NCBI RefSeq assembly: GCF_022458985.1
Contig: NC_061771.1
Location: 30,678,322-30,742,321 of the forward strand
Source: Mugil cephalus
Lineage: Eukaryota; Chordata; Actinopteri; Mugiliformes; Mugilidae
Direction: 5' to 3'
DNA: 64,000 bases
Part shown: positions 9,986-20,762 of the stretch, one piece after another
Layout of the letters: the number at the start of each line of letters is the position of its first letter
How positions within the stretch are numbered: the first letter of the stretch is position 1
Position numbers and translations under genes: made by a program
The notes under the pieces: generated by a model
What the model was told of the DNA's origin: nothing
Database searches by the model: none
What the model saw: only the letters and a program-made list of their open reading frames with translations

Positions 9986-11360
9986 CCTTCTTCCCTCTTC
10001 CTCCCGTATTTCATCCCATTTTTCGTGACGTAAGACATTGAGACTATATTTACACTTTAAACTGTGGGCACAATTCTTGTGTATTGGTGTATTAATCCAC
10101 ATTTTGATAGGTCATATAGTTTTTGTTCAGTCACTATTCAATGACCATGATCAATTTTGAGAATTGTAATCAGTGTGTATTGTGCTGAATGTTCGTGCTA
10201 GAGTGGATGACATCATCAGTTAGAGTGGGGGAAGTTGTCTGACATTGTTTGAAACTTTTCTCTTTCCACGCTCCTCCCAGCCACAACTTCCACTCTACAC
10301 ACACGATTTTTCCCACAGTTGTAAACAAACTTGTTCTGTCTCTCACAATGTGCAAAGCAGTGACACTTAAAGAATTTAAACTGTGAGCCTCTGAGTGCGG
10401 TCACGTCTCTCTCTGCTCTCCATTGACTCTAATGCAAAGATTTTCTGAGAGAAGTGGAAGGGACCCCTGTGTAAAACTCGCACGTGTCTCCAAAGTATTT
10501 ACTATAGAAAGAAAAATAACATCATTTTTTCATAATTTTTTTTTCTGATAGGAGCTACCGTTTTGTCACAGTAAGGCCAAATGTGAGACTAGCACAGAGA
10601 GAGAAAATCACCGTTTTTCTCCACGTTTCTGTCTGTCTCTGCCTGCCTGAGCCACAGCTGAGACCAATTCATTAATCAGGGACTCCTCTTGATATCTCTG
10701 CTGTTAATATTGCTGATCCCTGTCTCCCAGACATTTATGTTACAACAATACACGCCAACACACACACCTCTACCACACACATGTGCGCACACTTCTCAAC
10801 CCACACAAACACACAGGTAACTTTAGGTGAGTACAGTTACACACATGCACATGCACACACAGGTGACTTGTGTGATTACAGCTCCTCAGTATCAGTGCTC
10901 AGTGAAAGATGATCATATGTCTGTCTGATTACCTCTGGTCATGGGTTTGATTCCCATGTTGCCAGAGATGGTACCCCCGGCAGTAGCCCCCTGTGGCCCT
11001 TTCAAAATTTCCTAGAGGGAATTTTCTACTTAATTAAAATGTTCACATGATTATTTTGCAAATATCGCTCTGTTGCTATTGCTCCTATTGTTATATTACA
11101 CAAACCCCTCTGACACTATTAGACAAGATTCTAGTGTTACACATGACTGTACTACACAAATATAGAAGTTTATAGAAAAATTAAGAGTGACGTAACTTTA
11201 GACTGAATGTGGGATTGACCCAGAGCTGCAAAAGACTGTAATATGAAGATGGGTTCCTGCAGATTGAAATAAAGTCACACTGCAAAAGAAAAGATGAACT
11301 AAACACAAGTCCTCTTGTTCTATGTTAGAATAATAATCACATGTAAACCTGAAGGAGAAA
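9986..11360. other. Spacer between convergent TRIM units; CA-rich patch, no gene
   Basis: There is no convincing reading frame. A loose CA-rich patch lies at 10752-10862. At about 10938-10964 GGTCATGGGTTTGATTCCCA resembles a tRNA T-arm/B-box, perhaps the relic of a tRNA-derived SINE; too little remains to classify. Confidence 0.45.
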
Positions 11361-11364
11361 ACAA

Positions 11365-11465
11365 AACTTATCAAACAGAGTTACAGTTAGAGGAGGAGTA
11401 AAGCTGGAAAGATCAGATTTAATGTCAGATTCCTGAAATAAAAGTCAGTTTAACAAAAAATCTGT
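11365..11465 (+). other. Orphan copy of a TRIM 5' exon/promoter piece
   Basis: CAAACAGAGTTACAGTTAGAGGAGG and CCTGAAATAAAAGTCAG match the 5' exon region of the TRIM copies (7262-7345) and a second orphan at 59038-59125. There is no TRIM coding sequence downstream on this strand. Confidence 0.5.
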
Positions 11466-11929
11466 GCTTTCAATTACAGATAAAAGCACTATAAAGTACC
11501 AACAAGTGATCAGTAAAACCAGCAGGTACAATAAAACCGTCTTTAAAAGTATTCATTTGATATTTAAAACAATAAAGTTTAAGTTTATTTCGTTCAGATA
11601 GCACCTTAAAAGTTAAGAGGATTTGAATGTCATATAAACATGTAAATTACACATCGTAATTATGTCGTTTCTGTTACTGAAAATTAAATGTGTCGCGTTA
11701 AAAGCTAAAGCTGTCTGTTATCATCCGACTTGGTTCTCAGTCACACATTTCAATCAAAATCAAACAATCAAGTGTGAGGTTACACGATCGTTAATGGAAG
11801 TGTTTTCCCTGGTAAATAGTTACTTTTATAGTGTAGTAATTCAGTTACTAACTCTGTTACTTTTTGGGAGAAGTAACTAGTAACTATAACTAATTACTTT
11901 TTTAATGTAACCATGCCCAACGCTGGTCT

Positions 11930-12538
11930 TTACAACGTTAACTATTGTAGGTCAGTACAATGTGAACATTTTAATTAATTAGTGCTTGGTAGACTTAGTC
12001 CCCCAGCTTTTGTGTGTGTCTGTGAATTATTTGTTATTGCATGTTTGTTTGTAGTTTTTATATGGTTATAGTCTCTCATATTTACGTGTAATTGTTTATT
12101 AATACAAACTGTCCCATTTTAATAATCAGTCAATCAATATTTGTCATGTTTTTTTGAAAAGTGGAAGTTGAGGCGTTTGAGATTCATTTCTTCAACAAAC
12201 TCTCCTGATGACACAGACACGATCTAGTACACAGCTCCAGAACTTTAATTGTAGCTCATTTTACAATTATCACAAATTCCACACTAGAGTTTTATGAATC
12301 AACAGAATAAAAACATTAAAACAAAGGTAAAAGGTAAAAGTCCAACAACCATTAAATCTAAACTGATAAACTGAAGATTGACGGAATGAGAACATTAATC
12401 AAAGAAACAAGTTGATATGACATTTTTATCATAATTCACAATGTAATCTTTTTATTCCAGAATAATCAGTTTGTACCGTATCTCTCTAATCCATTGGTAT
12501 CTTTGTGTTCTCAGTTATACCAGTATTGTAGTATTAAA
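11930..12538 (-). repeat. Inverted-repeat arm 2 (TRIM 3' flank of the minus-strand copy)
   Basis: Reverse complement of 9350-9985. It continues the 3' flank of the TRIM pseudogene at 14470-15777; the two parts are separated by the TG...CA element copy B, inserted between 12538 and 14405. Confidence 0.75.
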
Positions 12539-14404
12539 TGTAGGAGAATCAAGTTATTACATAATTAATTGTAATAACTGCACTCTTTCAAAAGGGGCAC
12601 CACTCACAGATTTAGAATACACTTTGAGAATTAAACAATCAATATTCATCTGATCTCATCTTCTGTATCGTTTAATCCTGCACTAGGGTCGCGGGGTTAC
12701 TGAAGCTTATCCCAGCTGGCATCCGGCGAGAGGCGGGGTACACCCTGGACAAGTCGCACAAGGGCTAACACTGAGACATGCAACCATTTGCACTCACACG
12801 CACACCTAGGGTCAATTTAGAGTCACCAATTAGCCTAACAAGCATGTCTTTGGAGGTGGGAGGAAGCCAGAGTACCCGGAGAGAACCCCCGCGAACACAG
12901 GGAGAACATGCAAACTCCACCCAGAAAGGCCCGAGCTGGACTTGAATTAATATTCAATAAGTATTAATTATTAGTAAATAACCAATCTCAACATATCTGA
13001 GGCATGAGCTCTCAGTACGGGGATCATCTGTTTCCAGCTCACACGGACGACAACAACGACTCAAGTGAAATATGTGGTTTATTTACAAAGGTGAACAGTG
13101 AACAATAAACAATATGGTGAATAACATAACAGAGTAACAGAAAATGATGATAATACTCAAGTAAACGACAATGAGGACGCAAACCTAATTTCTTAAATTA
13201 ATGATTTAGATTTGTTTAAGGTTTCTATAGTTATAACACGTCATCAACTCTGCTCAAATATGAAGGTGACGGTCTACTTATGGAAACTCCTTGGATGCTG
13301 CTCCGAACAACTGGATCAGGTGACCAAACCCTGTCCTGGTGAGCTCGATCTTTCACAGCATTATCATCAGGGCAAACCCAGCAGTACCGAAGCGTTGAGA
13401 GCAGACTGAGGACAGCCCTGCAGATCCGGACCTCAGCGTCGGTTACAGCTGAAATCTTCCCCAGCGTTATGTAGACAAAGTGGACAACTGCGAAGTTGCC
13501 GTGCAGCAGAGTCTGATGACGTGTTAAAAATTGGTTGTCGATGATGGAATTGAAAAATACTTCAGATGGCCGGTCGAAAATATCTTCAAAAATATTATTA
13601 ATACATGACTTTCTTGACAGTTAAAATAGAACTCAGCTTGTACTTTTAGAGAATAATTCAAAAATAAACTTAAACACGTCAACTGGTGGACAACAAAACT
13701 TCAAGTTACAAATAAAAAGTATCATGAAGACAAAAACGAATTGAGAACAGAACAAGAGCTAGGAGAGAACGAAATTAGAATGGAATAACAACTGAAGGAG
13801 AAATTAAGCTAAGACCGAATAACAACTTAAGGAGAACTGAACTAAGACTGGCCAGGCTCGAGTTTATCATCAGTCTCTGCAGGGTGTGTCTCTTTTTACG
13901 AAACAGTTTTTTCATGCCTTACGATGATTAACACTTCAGTGCTTTCAAAAGAGAGTATTAACTAACGGCTGTACTTCTCACAATGTGAAACTCAGAAGTA
14001 GAAAGAGACATGAAATGAAACACTTTCAATGAAACATGTCAGCATGAATACATGTTATCAGAAACATTCATTATTTTCTATGACTTTTCTCAATATCCTA
14101 ATTCAAGAAGAAGGAAATGTATTATATAAGGTATTATATTTGGGCTAGGCAAACCAGTCTCAATTTGTAGAATATAGATGTATTAAAATGCTATAACAGT
14201 ATTACTTGTTAAAATGACATTCCACAGACATTTCTTTAACTAGCCTCTGGATGACAGTATGGCTCCATGGTAGAGACTTATGATTAAAAATACATCTAAC
14301 TTCTTCAAATTCCAAGTTAGAAAATCTAAAAAAACTGTAAATTGACACAAATCATGAGCTGAGTGTAGATTGAACATTGTAATCTTGGAGAATGTTCTTC
14401 TACA
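12539..14404 (-). mobile_element. TG...CA element, copy B, with 4-bp target-site duplication TAAA
   Basis: On the plus strand the element starts TGTAGGAGAATC (12539) and ends GAATGTTCTTCTACA (14404). TAAA occurs immediately before (12535-12538) and after (14405-14408). Removing the element and one TAAA rejoins the TRIM 3' flank (ATGC.TTAATACTACAATAC as at 9361-9380). The short terminal inverted similarity TGTAGRAGAA, TG/CA ends, a 4-bp duplication and an AATAAA-type signal near the 3' end fit a solo LTR of about 1.5 kb once the nested repeat is removed. No coding sequence. Its inverted relative is copy A. Confidence 0.6.
12656..12965. repeat. High-copy fish interspersed repeat nested in copy B
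   Basis: Contains CCTGCACTAGGGTCGCGGGG, ATCCCAGCTGGCATCC, GGCGGGGTACACCCTGGACA and AACATGCAAACTCCACCC, a dispersed sequence seen throughout fish genomes. A second, shorter copy is at 19904-20045. It interrupts homology between copies A and B, so it is a later insertion. Class not assigned. Confidence 0.7.
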
Positions 14405-14469
14405 TAAAGCATATATGTACAATGTGAATAAAGTGTGGAGATCAGTATGTTCATTCATTGATCTTAAAG

Positions 14470-15777
14470 CTTCATCATTAAATGGATCAGAAAGTTTGAT
14501 TGACAAGACAGATGATCAGAGGTGCAGAGTTTTTACCACCATCATTCAGATCCGGACTGAAGTATGGGTAAAGTTTTATTGAAGGAGCAGCCAGTAAAGG
14601 AGTAGATAAGAGCTGCAGTATCTACGTCATGAAAGGAGACCAGACCCTCCTCATAATCCACAAACACCCCCACCTTCTCAGGACGAGAACCAAGAGAGAG
14701 ACGCACTGAAGGACCAGCAAGAGCGAAGTATACATCAGAATCAGTATGAGAATCAGACTCAGACTCGGAATCAGAATCATTTACCAAACCTACTGTCCAG
14801 CAACCATCCTCAGGAATCCTTTAACCTGAACCTGAAAATAAAATCTACCTGAAGAGAAACTCTTCTTTCCTAAAACACACGCACATGTAGAAAATCTCTC
14901 TGGGTTGTCTGGAAGATTCTTCCTTATGTTACCACAGTGAACTTGTTTTCCATCATCAGACAGGATGAGTTTAGGATGTGCTGTATCAGGATCTAGAGTC
15001 ACATCCACTGCATACTGCTGGACCCTCTTCAGCTCAGCCTCAACCAGCTTCTTCATGTCTTTACTGAGTGTCTCCTCCAGCTGAGTCACAGCTCTCACCA
15101 CAGTCCCCTAATATGATGACCTCTGTCCAGTCCTTGGTGGGTGGAGCAGCTTTCAGGGAGGAGAAGCTTTGGAGGAGGTGGTCTTCGGAGCTTGAGAGCT
15201 GCTTTACCTCAGAGCTCCTCTTCATCAGCTCAGAGACTTCCTGTTCCAGATGTTTGATGAAACCTTCAGCCTGTTTCTCTCTTGTTTTCTGTTTGTCTTC
15301 GATCTCCTTTATGAGCTGGTCCAGGCTTCTCTCAACAGACTCCATCAGAGCAGTGAAGACCTGAACACTTTCTGCTTTCTCTCTGTCTGCAGCATCTTTA
15401 CTCATCTTCACTGACTCTTTCATCTCCTCAATCTTCAGTCGTCTCTTCTGGATCATCTGCTGAATTTCATCCTCTGTCTTCCCCAGCTCTGCCTTCTTTC
15501 CTTCATATTCTTCTTTCAGAGGAACAACTCATGTGTCTTGTGGTCTAAAACAGAGCAGAGCGTGCAGACACATGTCTGGTCGGTCTTACAGAACAGCTCC
15601 AGAGGTTTATCGTGCTTCCTACAGATCCTGTCTTCCAGGTTGTCTGCAGGGTGGATCAGCTGATGTCTTTTCAGGCCTGACATTGTCAGATGAGGCTCCA
15701 GGTGAAAGTCACAGTAGGAGAGCAGACACACCAGGCAGGACTTCAGGGCCTTCAGTTTGGTTCCAGTGCAGACGTAG
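14470..15777 (-). pseudogene. TRIM pseudogene, RING lost, frameshifted
   Basis: The minus strand retains B-box (MCLLSYCDFHLEPHL; CRKHDKPLELFCKTD), coiled-coil (IQKRRLKIEEMKESVKMS) and PRY/SPRY pieces (YAVDVTLDPDTAHPKL; SGRFYFQVQVKG; VGVFVDYEEGLVSFHD). They fall in at least four frames broken at about 15520, 15110, 14820 and 14560. Part of the SPRY core is deleted and replaced by a Ser/Asp/Glu-rich patch (14740-14785). Homology to the intact genes ends at about 15777 inside the first B-box region, where a Tc1 relic begins; RING and start codon are gone. It points toward the intact TRIM at 7647 (tail to tail). Confidence 0.85.
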
Positions 15778-15778
15778 G

Positions 15779-16055
15779 AGGAAAACCACCCAGCAGCAGG
15801 ATCGCTTCCTTACAGGAGGAGCACTGCCAGAGCCCTGCAAAATGACCTCCAGCAGGCCACTAGTGTGCATGTTTCTGCTCAAACTGTCAGAAACAGACTC
15901 CATGAGGGTGGTATAAGGGCCCCACATCCACAAGTGGGACTTGTGCTTACAGGTCAACACCGTGCAGGGTGATTGGCATTTACCAGAGAACACCAAGATT
16001 GGCAGATTCACCATCTGGAGACATGGCACGTGGAGGCCCACACACACTCTTTAAA
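15779..16055 (+). mobile_element. Internally deleted Tc1-like transposon relic
   Basis: The plus strand reads RRSTARALQNDLQQAT, VHVSAQTVRNRLHEGG and, after one stop, REHQDWQI, the helix-turn-helix region of a Tc1-like transposase. It then jumps to a C-terminal-like THTH end, so the catalytic middle is deleted. It abuts the truncated TRIM and probably marks the event that removed the RING region. Confidence 0.6.
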
Positions 16056-16169
16056 ACCTTACTCTGATGTGATTTTTTGACATGACAAAACAAGGCTTGT
16101 CATCTGGAGAAATCTCTGCACACATATCAGAGTAATTTTATCTAGTAGCTACTATTCCCTGATTATATG

Positions 16170-16940
16170 GAGTTATTTTTTTTTTGTTTTTATCTGAAAT
16201 ATGTGGCTTAGCTTTTCTTCAGTCATGTTGTCTTTATTGTGGGGGGTATGGCCTGCACTTGCGCTTGGTTGGTCTGGTGGTGTTGGCTGCGCTCGCCATC
16301 TGCGCTAGGGCGTGGCATGCCCCGTGGCTACGGTGGTTCTCTGGTCTTGTCAACCATGCGCCCCACACTGGGGTGGAGGTTCTCGGGCACTGGGGCTTCT
16401 GACCTGACTCTGGGCCCTGGTAATGGTCTCACTCATATTTAGGGAATGCCCACATGCATGTGTGTTGTCACCTGCCAGCCCGTGCTGGATCACATCAAGA
16501 AGAATTGATGAGTCCCGGCTATTAAGGGCTGGATTATTGTTTTTACTCTATCACTACGTGCCCTATGGCAGACTTCTCTCCTCTATTGGGACACCCTTAC
16601 TCCCCTGGACTCTCTCATCTCTCCAGAGATTTACACAACACCCCCCTGAACCCAGTCATACTTGAGTGAGGTGACTTGGAAAGCACAGAACCCTACACAC
16701 CACTAGTTCCTACCAACACCACACGCCTCTCCTCTACTGTCCATCCTTCTACATCTTTTCTGTCCTTTGTTCTCCCCCTCTATTCACTGAGGTGTAGCAC
16801 TTCCCTCCCTGCCACACAAGGTCACTGCACTCAATAAAGATCAACAGGACAGTTCCCAGGGAGGGCTGCATCAACCTCATATAATGTTGATACCCTGTGG
16901 TGTCCAACTATGCAGACAAATGCAGACAATTGCAAAAAAA
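16170..16940 (+). repeat. Unclassified GC-richer repeat-like block with A-rich tail
   Basis: Composition shifts to GC/T-rich (GGCGTGGCATGCCCCGTGG; CTCCCCTGGACTCTCTC). The block ends with CAATAAAGATC followed by an A-rich tail at 16924-16945, as in the 3' end of a retroposed sequence. No conserved protein is recognised in its short frames. Confidence 0.35.
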
Positions 16941-16949
16941 AAAAAGAAA

Positions 16950-17390
16950 AGAAAAACAGTGTACTGCTCCATGTCCATCAACCTATGTTGCACAGCCTAA
17001 TTACTTTGAAAACTTAAATTTTTGAAAAATCAAATAACCACTTATTTTTCTTTTCTTTTTTTTTTTACTGTCCTGTTCTGAACAGACAACTCAATGAAAC
17101 ATACACGGACCTGGTCCACAGCTGCTTTGTGTAGCCTGGCTTCAGTTATTATTTGGATTTTAAATCTTAAACATCATACCTGTCTGATGTGAGTCTGCAG
17201 TTCTGTGATTACTGATCTGAACCAGACCTTCCTCCAGAGGTTGAAGGGAGGTTAGTTCTTAGCTTGTTTGAAAACTGATTTTAACTCTTGTTTTAAATGT
17301 CTGTATATGCCAGCTAATGCTAGCCTAGTAGGCTACACTGTTTACCATTGCTTGGCAACACCATCAGCTGTTCTGTGCCCTTGTCTGTAT
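16950..17390. other. Intergenic, nothing recognised
   Basis: AT-rich sequence with a T-tract at 17058-17069. No gene or clear repeat. Confidence 0.4.
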
Positions 17391-17392
17391 GA

Positions 17393-17636
17393 CAGGGGTC
17401 TTCAAACCGATGGAGAGATTAAGTAGGAAGCCCCTACCTACTATATGTGATTTATATTAAACCTGGCTTAGTGCCATTTATAAATATACATTATTAATCA
17501 TTTTGCATTCAATATCAAGCTATCCCTTAACTAAAATATGTTGTATTCATGTTAATGTGTATTTAAAGATTTAAATTTCTGAGGGAAAATTAAAAATATA
17601 CATACATAGGGGTCGTGGACCCCCTATTGAAGACTA
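17393..17636. mobile_element. Possible short hAT-like MITE
   Basis: The left end CAGGGGTCTTCAAA and the right end (reverse complement TAGTCTTCAATAGGGGG) resemble the inverted ends of a common fish nonautonomous element. The interior is AT-rich and noncoding. Target-site duplication is not clear. Confidence 0.35.
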
Positions 17637-17984
17637 TATGATGTAACCATCAAACCTGTCTGATGTTAATCTGGACAACGAGTCTGTGAGATAATCTGAT
17701 GTGAACCGCTTTAGTCTTAGGAGGAGTGGATATGGACATAAATCTGCTTGATCCTTTTGAGTCATTTGTCTCAGTTGGACTCATGTATGCATCAATGGTT
17801 TATTTTTCAGAGCATTTAACAAATGTCTCCTTCAAAAATTGTCTCACAGGGACAAAGAATTCAATCAATGTTCAGCTGTTTTTTGTAGATTCAGTTCACG
17901 TTTATTTTGTCACATCTGTAAACAAATCGAGAACTTTAGTGAGCACCTCCCTGTGGAGGTTTATGGCGGACATTAAATGACACT

Positions 17985-18628
17985 CAGTGCGTTTACATGC
18001 AGAGCTTCATCGAGCTATGCTCGAAATTCAACTTTCTGACTACAGTCCTTGTCCCAGTTTACATGCAGCGTAGAAAATCTAATAACTGTTCTCCTCTTCC
18101 ACACTAGGTGGCGATACGTGTCTTTTCAGCAGGTTAATACCACATTAATATGGCTCGCTTTCTGGTTGACCTATTACGTGATATAATAAACAAGAGTCAT
18201 TCATGCGGCGGACCGGCATTTCAAACAACAACCAGACGGATAATAGCACATTTTTTAATCTTGTACGTAACGTTCACACTACTTTTGCTGCAGGTAAGAT
18301 CCGCGCTGTCTCTCAGACGGTTCTTCTAGCTGCTCCGTTTATCTTCTTCTTCTTCTGCAATCGACTTTCTTGGATGTTTTTGTTTCGGGGTCACACGCCA
18401 GCGCAGCAGTTGTGGAGCATGCGCGCATGCATTATCCAATTGAAAACTGCGGTTACCATGTACATGCCGAATAACCAAATTCTAGTCGTATTATCTGGGC
18501 GTCTCAATTGGATAATGAGAACTCACGATTTTAATTGGAGTAATGTGTTTACATGCACTTATCTCCTATCTCCTGCAGTAATTGTTGTTTTTTTTTTTTT
18601 TTTTTTTCACGTGCATGTAAATGCACTG
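17985..18628. mobile_element. 644-bp MITE with 17-bp terminal inverted repeats and ACT duplication
   Basis: The left end is CAGTGCGTTTACATGCA and the right end is TGCATGTAAATGCACTG, inverted copies with one mismatch. ACT lies directly outside both ends (17982-17984 and 18629-18631). The 3-bp duplication suggests a PIF/Harbinger-type element, though the class is not proven. A long frame that starts inside it and runs out to 18913 is not a gene. Confidence 0.7.
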
Positions 18629-18654
18629 ACTGATGTTCTCAACCTTCTTTCTAC

Positions 18655-18850
18655 AGCCCAGGTGTGTCAAACATGTGGCCTGTGGAACACAAGTTGCCCA
18701 CCAGAGGGTCTAACCTGTCCCATGGTGGATGAATTTGCAAAGTGCAAAAATTACACTGAAGACATTAACTGGATTTATTCCAATAAAAGTATTTGCTATT
18801 CCCAAGGTTCACATGGTTGGGCATGTAATGTGGGCACGACACTGAAACTT
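18655..18850. repeat. Dispersed repeat fragment
   Basis: CAGGTGTGTCAAACATGTGG, CCAGAGGGTC and GATGAATTTGCAAAGTGC are words of a widespread fish repeat. It lies wedged between two MITEs. Confidence 0.45.
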
Positions 18851-18853
18851 ACC

Positions 18854-19568
18854 CCTAAATTCCACCGGGTCCGTCTGCGTCGCGTATTCGAAGCGTTGCG
18901 CCTTCGCGAGTAATACGCGCCCATTAAAGTCAATGTATCAACCTCCACCGGCTCCATAGTGCTCCGTTTCAGAAGCGTCCCAGAAGCGTTGTGATGCTCG
19001 GCCACACGAGCATTTCGCCTCTGTTCTCTGTTCTAGTTTTTCAAAATAAAACACCATGAACAGACTCCGGGTCATGTTTTCTGTCGCTAGATCAACATAA
19101 CGCTATCATTCCGCAGCAGTTCTAGTTGTGACAGAGCCATTGCTAAACCGCGCCAAGCTCAACAGAGCAGATTGCATCAGGACAGGAAATCCGACGGAGA
19201 ATCAACGTAAAACATTCCGCTCCCTTTCAAAATAAAACACATACGCCGTTCACGTAGCCTCACAACTTCACATCATCATTACGTCATGGCCGAATTGAAG
19301 TGGAGCAGCATAAAATCATTTATGATACAACACATTCTTTTTATAAGGACAATACAAGAAAGGACAAAGGCTGGAACGTAATCCCACGGTCTTGTGTACG
19401 TCCAGGATTATCGCGTGATATCGCATGAATATGGCCGGCTCGCAAGCCAGCGCTATGCTGCCGTTCTGCGCCTGTGTCGTGCCCAGTGAGTGTTGACGCC
19501 GAGTGGAGGACGGACCAAATACGCAACGCTTGCGCAACGCGACGCGGACGGACCCGGTGGATTTTCGA
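18854..19568. mobile_element. GC-rich nonautonomous DNA transposon with about 45-bp TIRs
   Basis: The left end AAATTCCACCGGGTCCGTCT and the right end (reverse complement AAAATCCACCGGGTCCGTCC) are near-identical inverted repeats. They continue into GCGTCGCGT and AAGCGTTGCG, about 45 bp in all. The interior is CpG-rich and noncoding. The target-site duplication could not be settled by eye. Confidence 0.7.
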
Positions 19569-19850
19569 GGTTAGAACTAAACAGAAATTCTTTTTGTTAA
19601 GATATATCTAGTTATTCATTACATGTGTTGAAATAGTGCAGTCTATTAATTGAAAACACTTTCACAACACTTTGCTGCACTAGGGTCAGAGCTTTAGGGG
19701 GGCTTTAATGTCAAACTATGTGTTGCAAAGCTTCATTTGGTTTGAAAATTACATCTAAATGAGAGATGAGGTAGGAACTATAGGTGCAAAACTAATTTAA
19801 AGATACAAAGTCCGTAAAGATGGGCAGTCCTGCCTAAGGGACAACATCAT

Positions 19851-20045
19851 TCTCATCTCATCTCATCTCATCTCATCTCATCTCATCTCATCTCATCTCA
19901 TCTTCCATAGCGCTTAATCCTGCACTAGGGTCGCGGGGGTTGCTGGAGCCTATCCCAGCTGGCATTAGGCGAGAGGCGGGGTACACCCTGGACAAGTCGT
20001 CAGCCTATCGCAGGGCTGACACTGAGACGTACAACCATTACAACA
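19851..20045. repeat. (TCTCA)n microsatellite plus second copy of the high-copy fish repeat
   Basis: About ten TCTCA units (19851-19903) lead straight into CCTGCACTAGGGTCGCGGGG and GGCGGGGTACACCCTGGACA, the same repeat as at 12656-12965 but truncated. Confidence 0.8.
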
Positions 20046-20235
20046 TCATCTTGTCCTTTTATATTTTTATAGGTGCTGGGACAAAGTTTAAGTTTGGACT
20101 AGACATGTCTATACTTTAGTAAAGGAAACATTAAGAGTTGTCGTTGATTATAGGTTAATAAGCAGTTGTGTTACCGGTCCGACCCACTGGAGGTCAAACT
20201 GGACCCTGATCTAAAATGATTTTGACCCCTATGTT

Positions 20236-20762
20236 CTACAGAGAACACAGAGACACAGAGGAATCAGCGAATAACCTGAAGCCAGGAAACAGAGGTTCCG
20301 TGAATGTGGTGTTGAAGGTGTGGAGGTGGACCAATGTCTCAGAGGACACTCTGTAGAAGGACAGAGTCCCAGCAGGACAGTCCACATACACTGCTACTCT
20401 GTTTGAGATGCAGGTGGAGGAAATGGGTGTTCTCCTGTTATTGTGCCAGGCAAAGTAACCTTCAACAGCAGAACATCTCAGACTCCACGACTGGTTATTG
20501 AATCCAAACCAGCAGTCCTTGCTTGGTCCTCTCCGTCCGATTCCTCTGTAGCTCACCGCTATGTAAACCCAGCCCTCCCACTCCACCTCCCAGTAACGGC
20601 GACCAGTGAAACCATTCCTGCACAGCAGCTGTTTCCACCAGAACCTGTCGGGAGTAGGAGGATACATCTGCTTCTCATCCCTCCCCGTCACCGTCCTGTT
20701 GTTGTCGGACAGTTGGAGGAATCTGTTGACGGTGTTTGTGTCGACAGTGAGTTCACAGAAAT
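20236..20762 (-). CDS. NLR exon 6: B30.2 (PRY/SPRY)
   Basis: Acceptor CTCTCCATCAG|AT. It begins [20 protein letters not shown] (PRY). SPRY follows with [39 protein letters not shown] and a C-terminal [10 protein letters not shown] before the stop. All usual SPRY landmarks are present. Confidence 0.9.

Noticed and set aside
10938-10964. tRNA T-arm-like sequence
   Set aside because: There is no matching acceptor stem or anticodon arm; at best a SINE relic.
15068-15916. Plus-strand frames opposite the TRIM copies (also at 48505, 53575, 62153)
   Set aside because: They are antisense shadows of the TRIM coiled coil and B-box, repeated because the family is repeated.
18203-18913. 236-residue plus-strand frame
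   Set aside because: It begins inside a MITE with defined ends, reads through a poly-T tract and a dispersed repeat, and ends in a second MITE; no domain.
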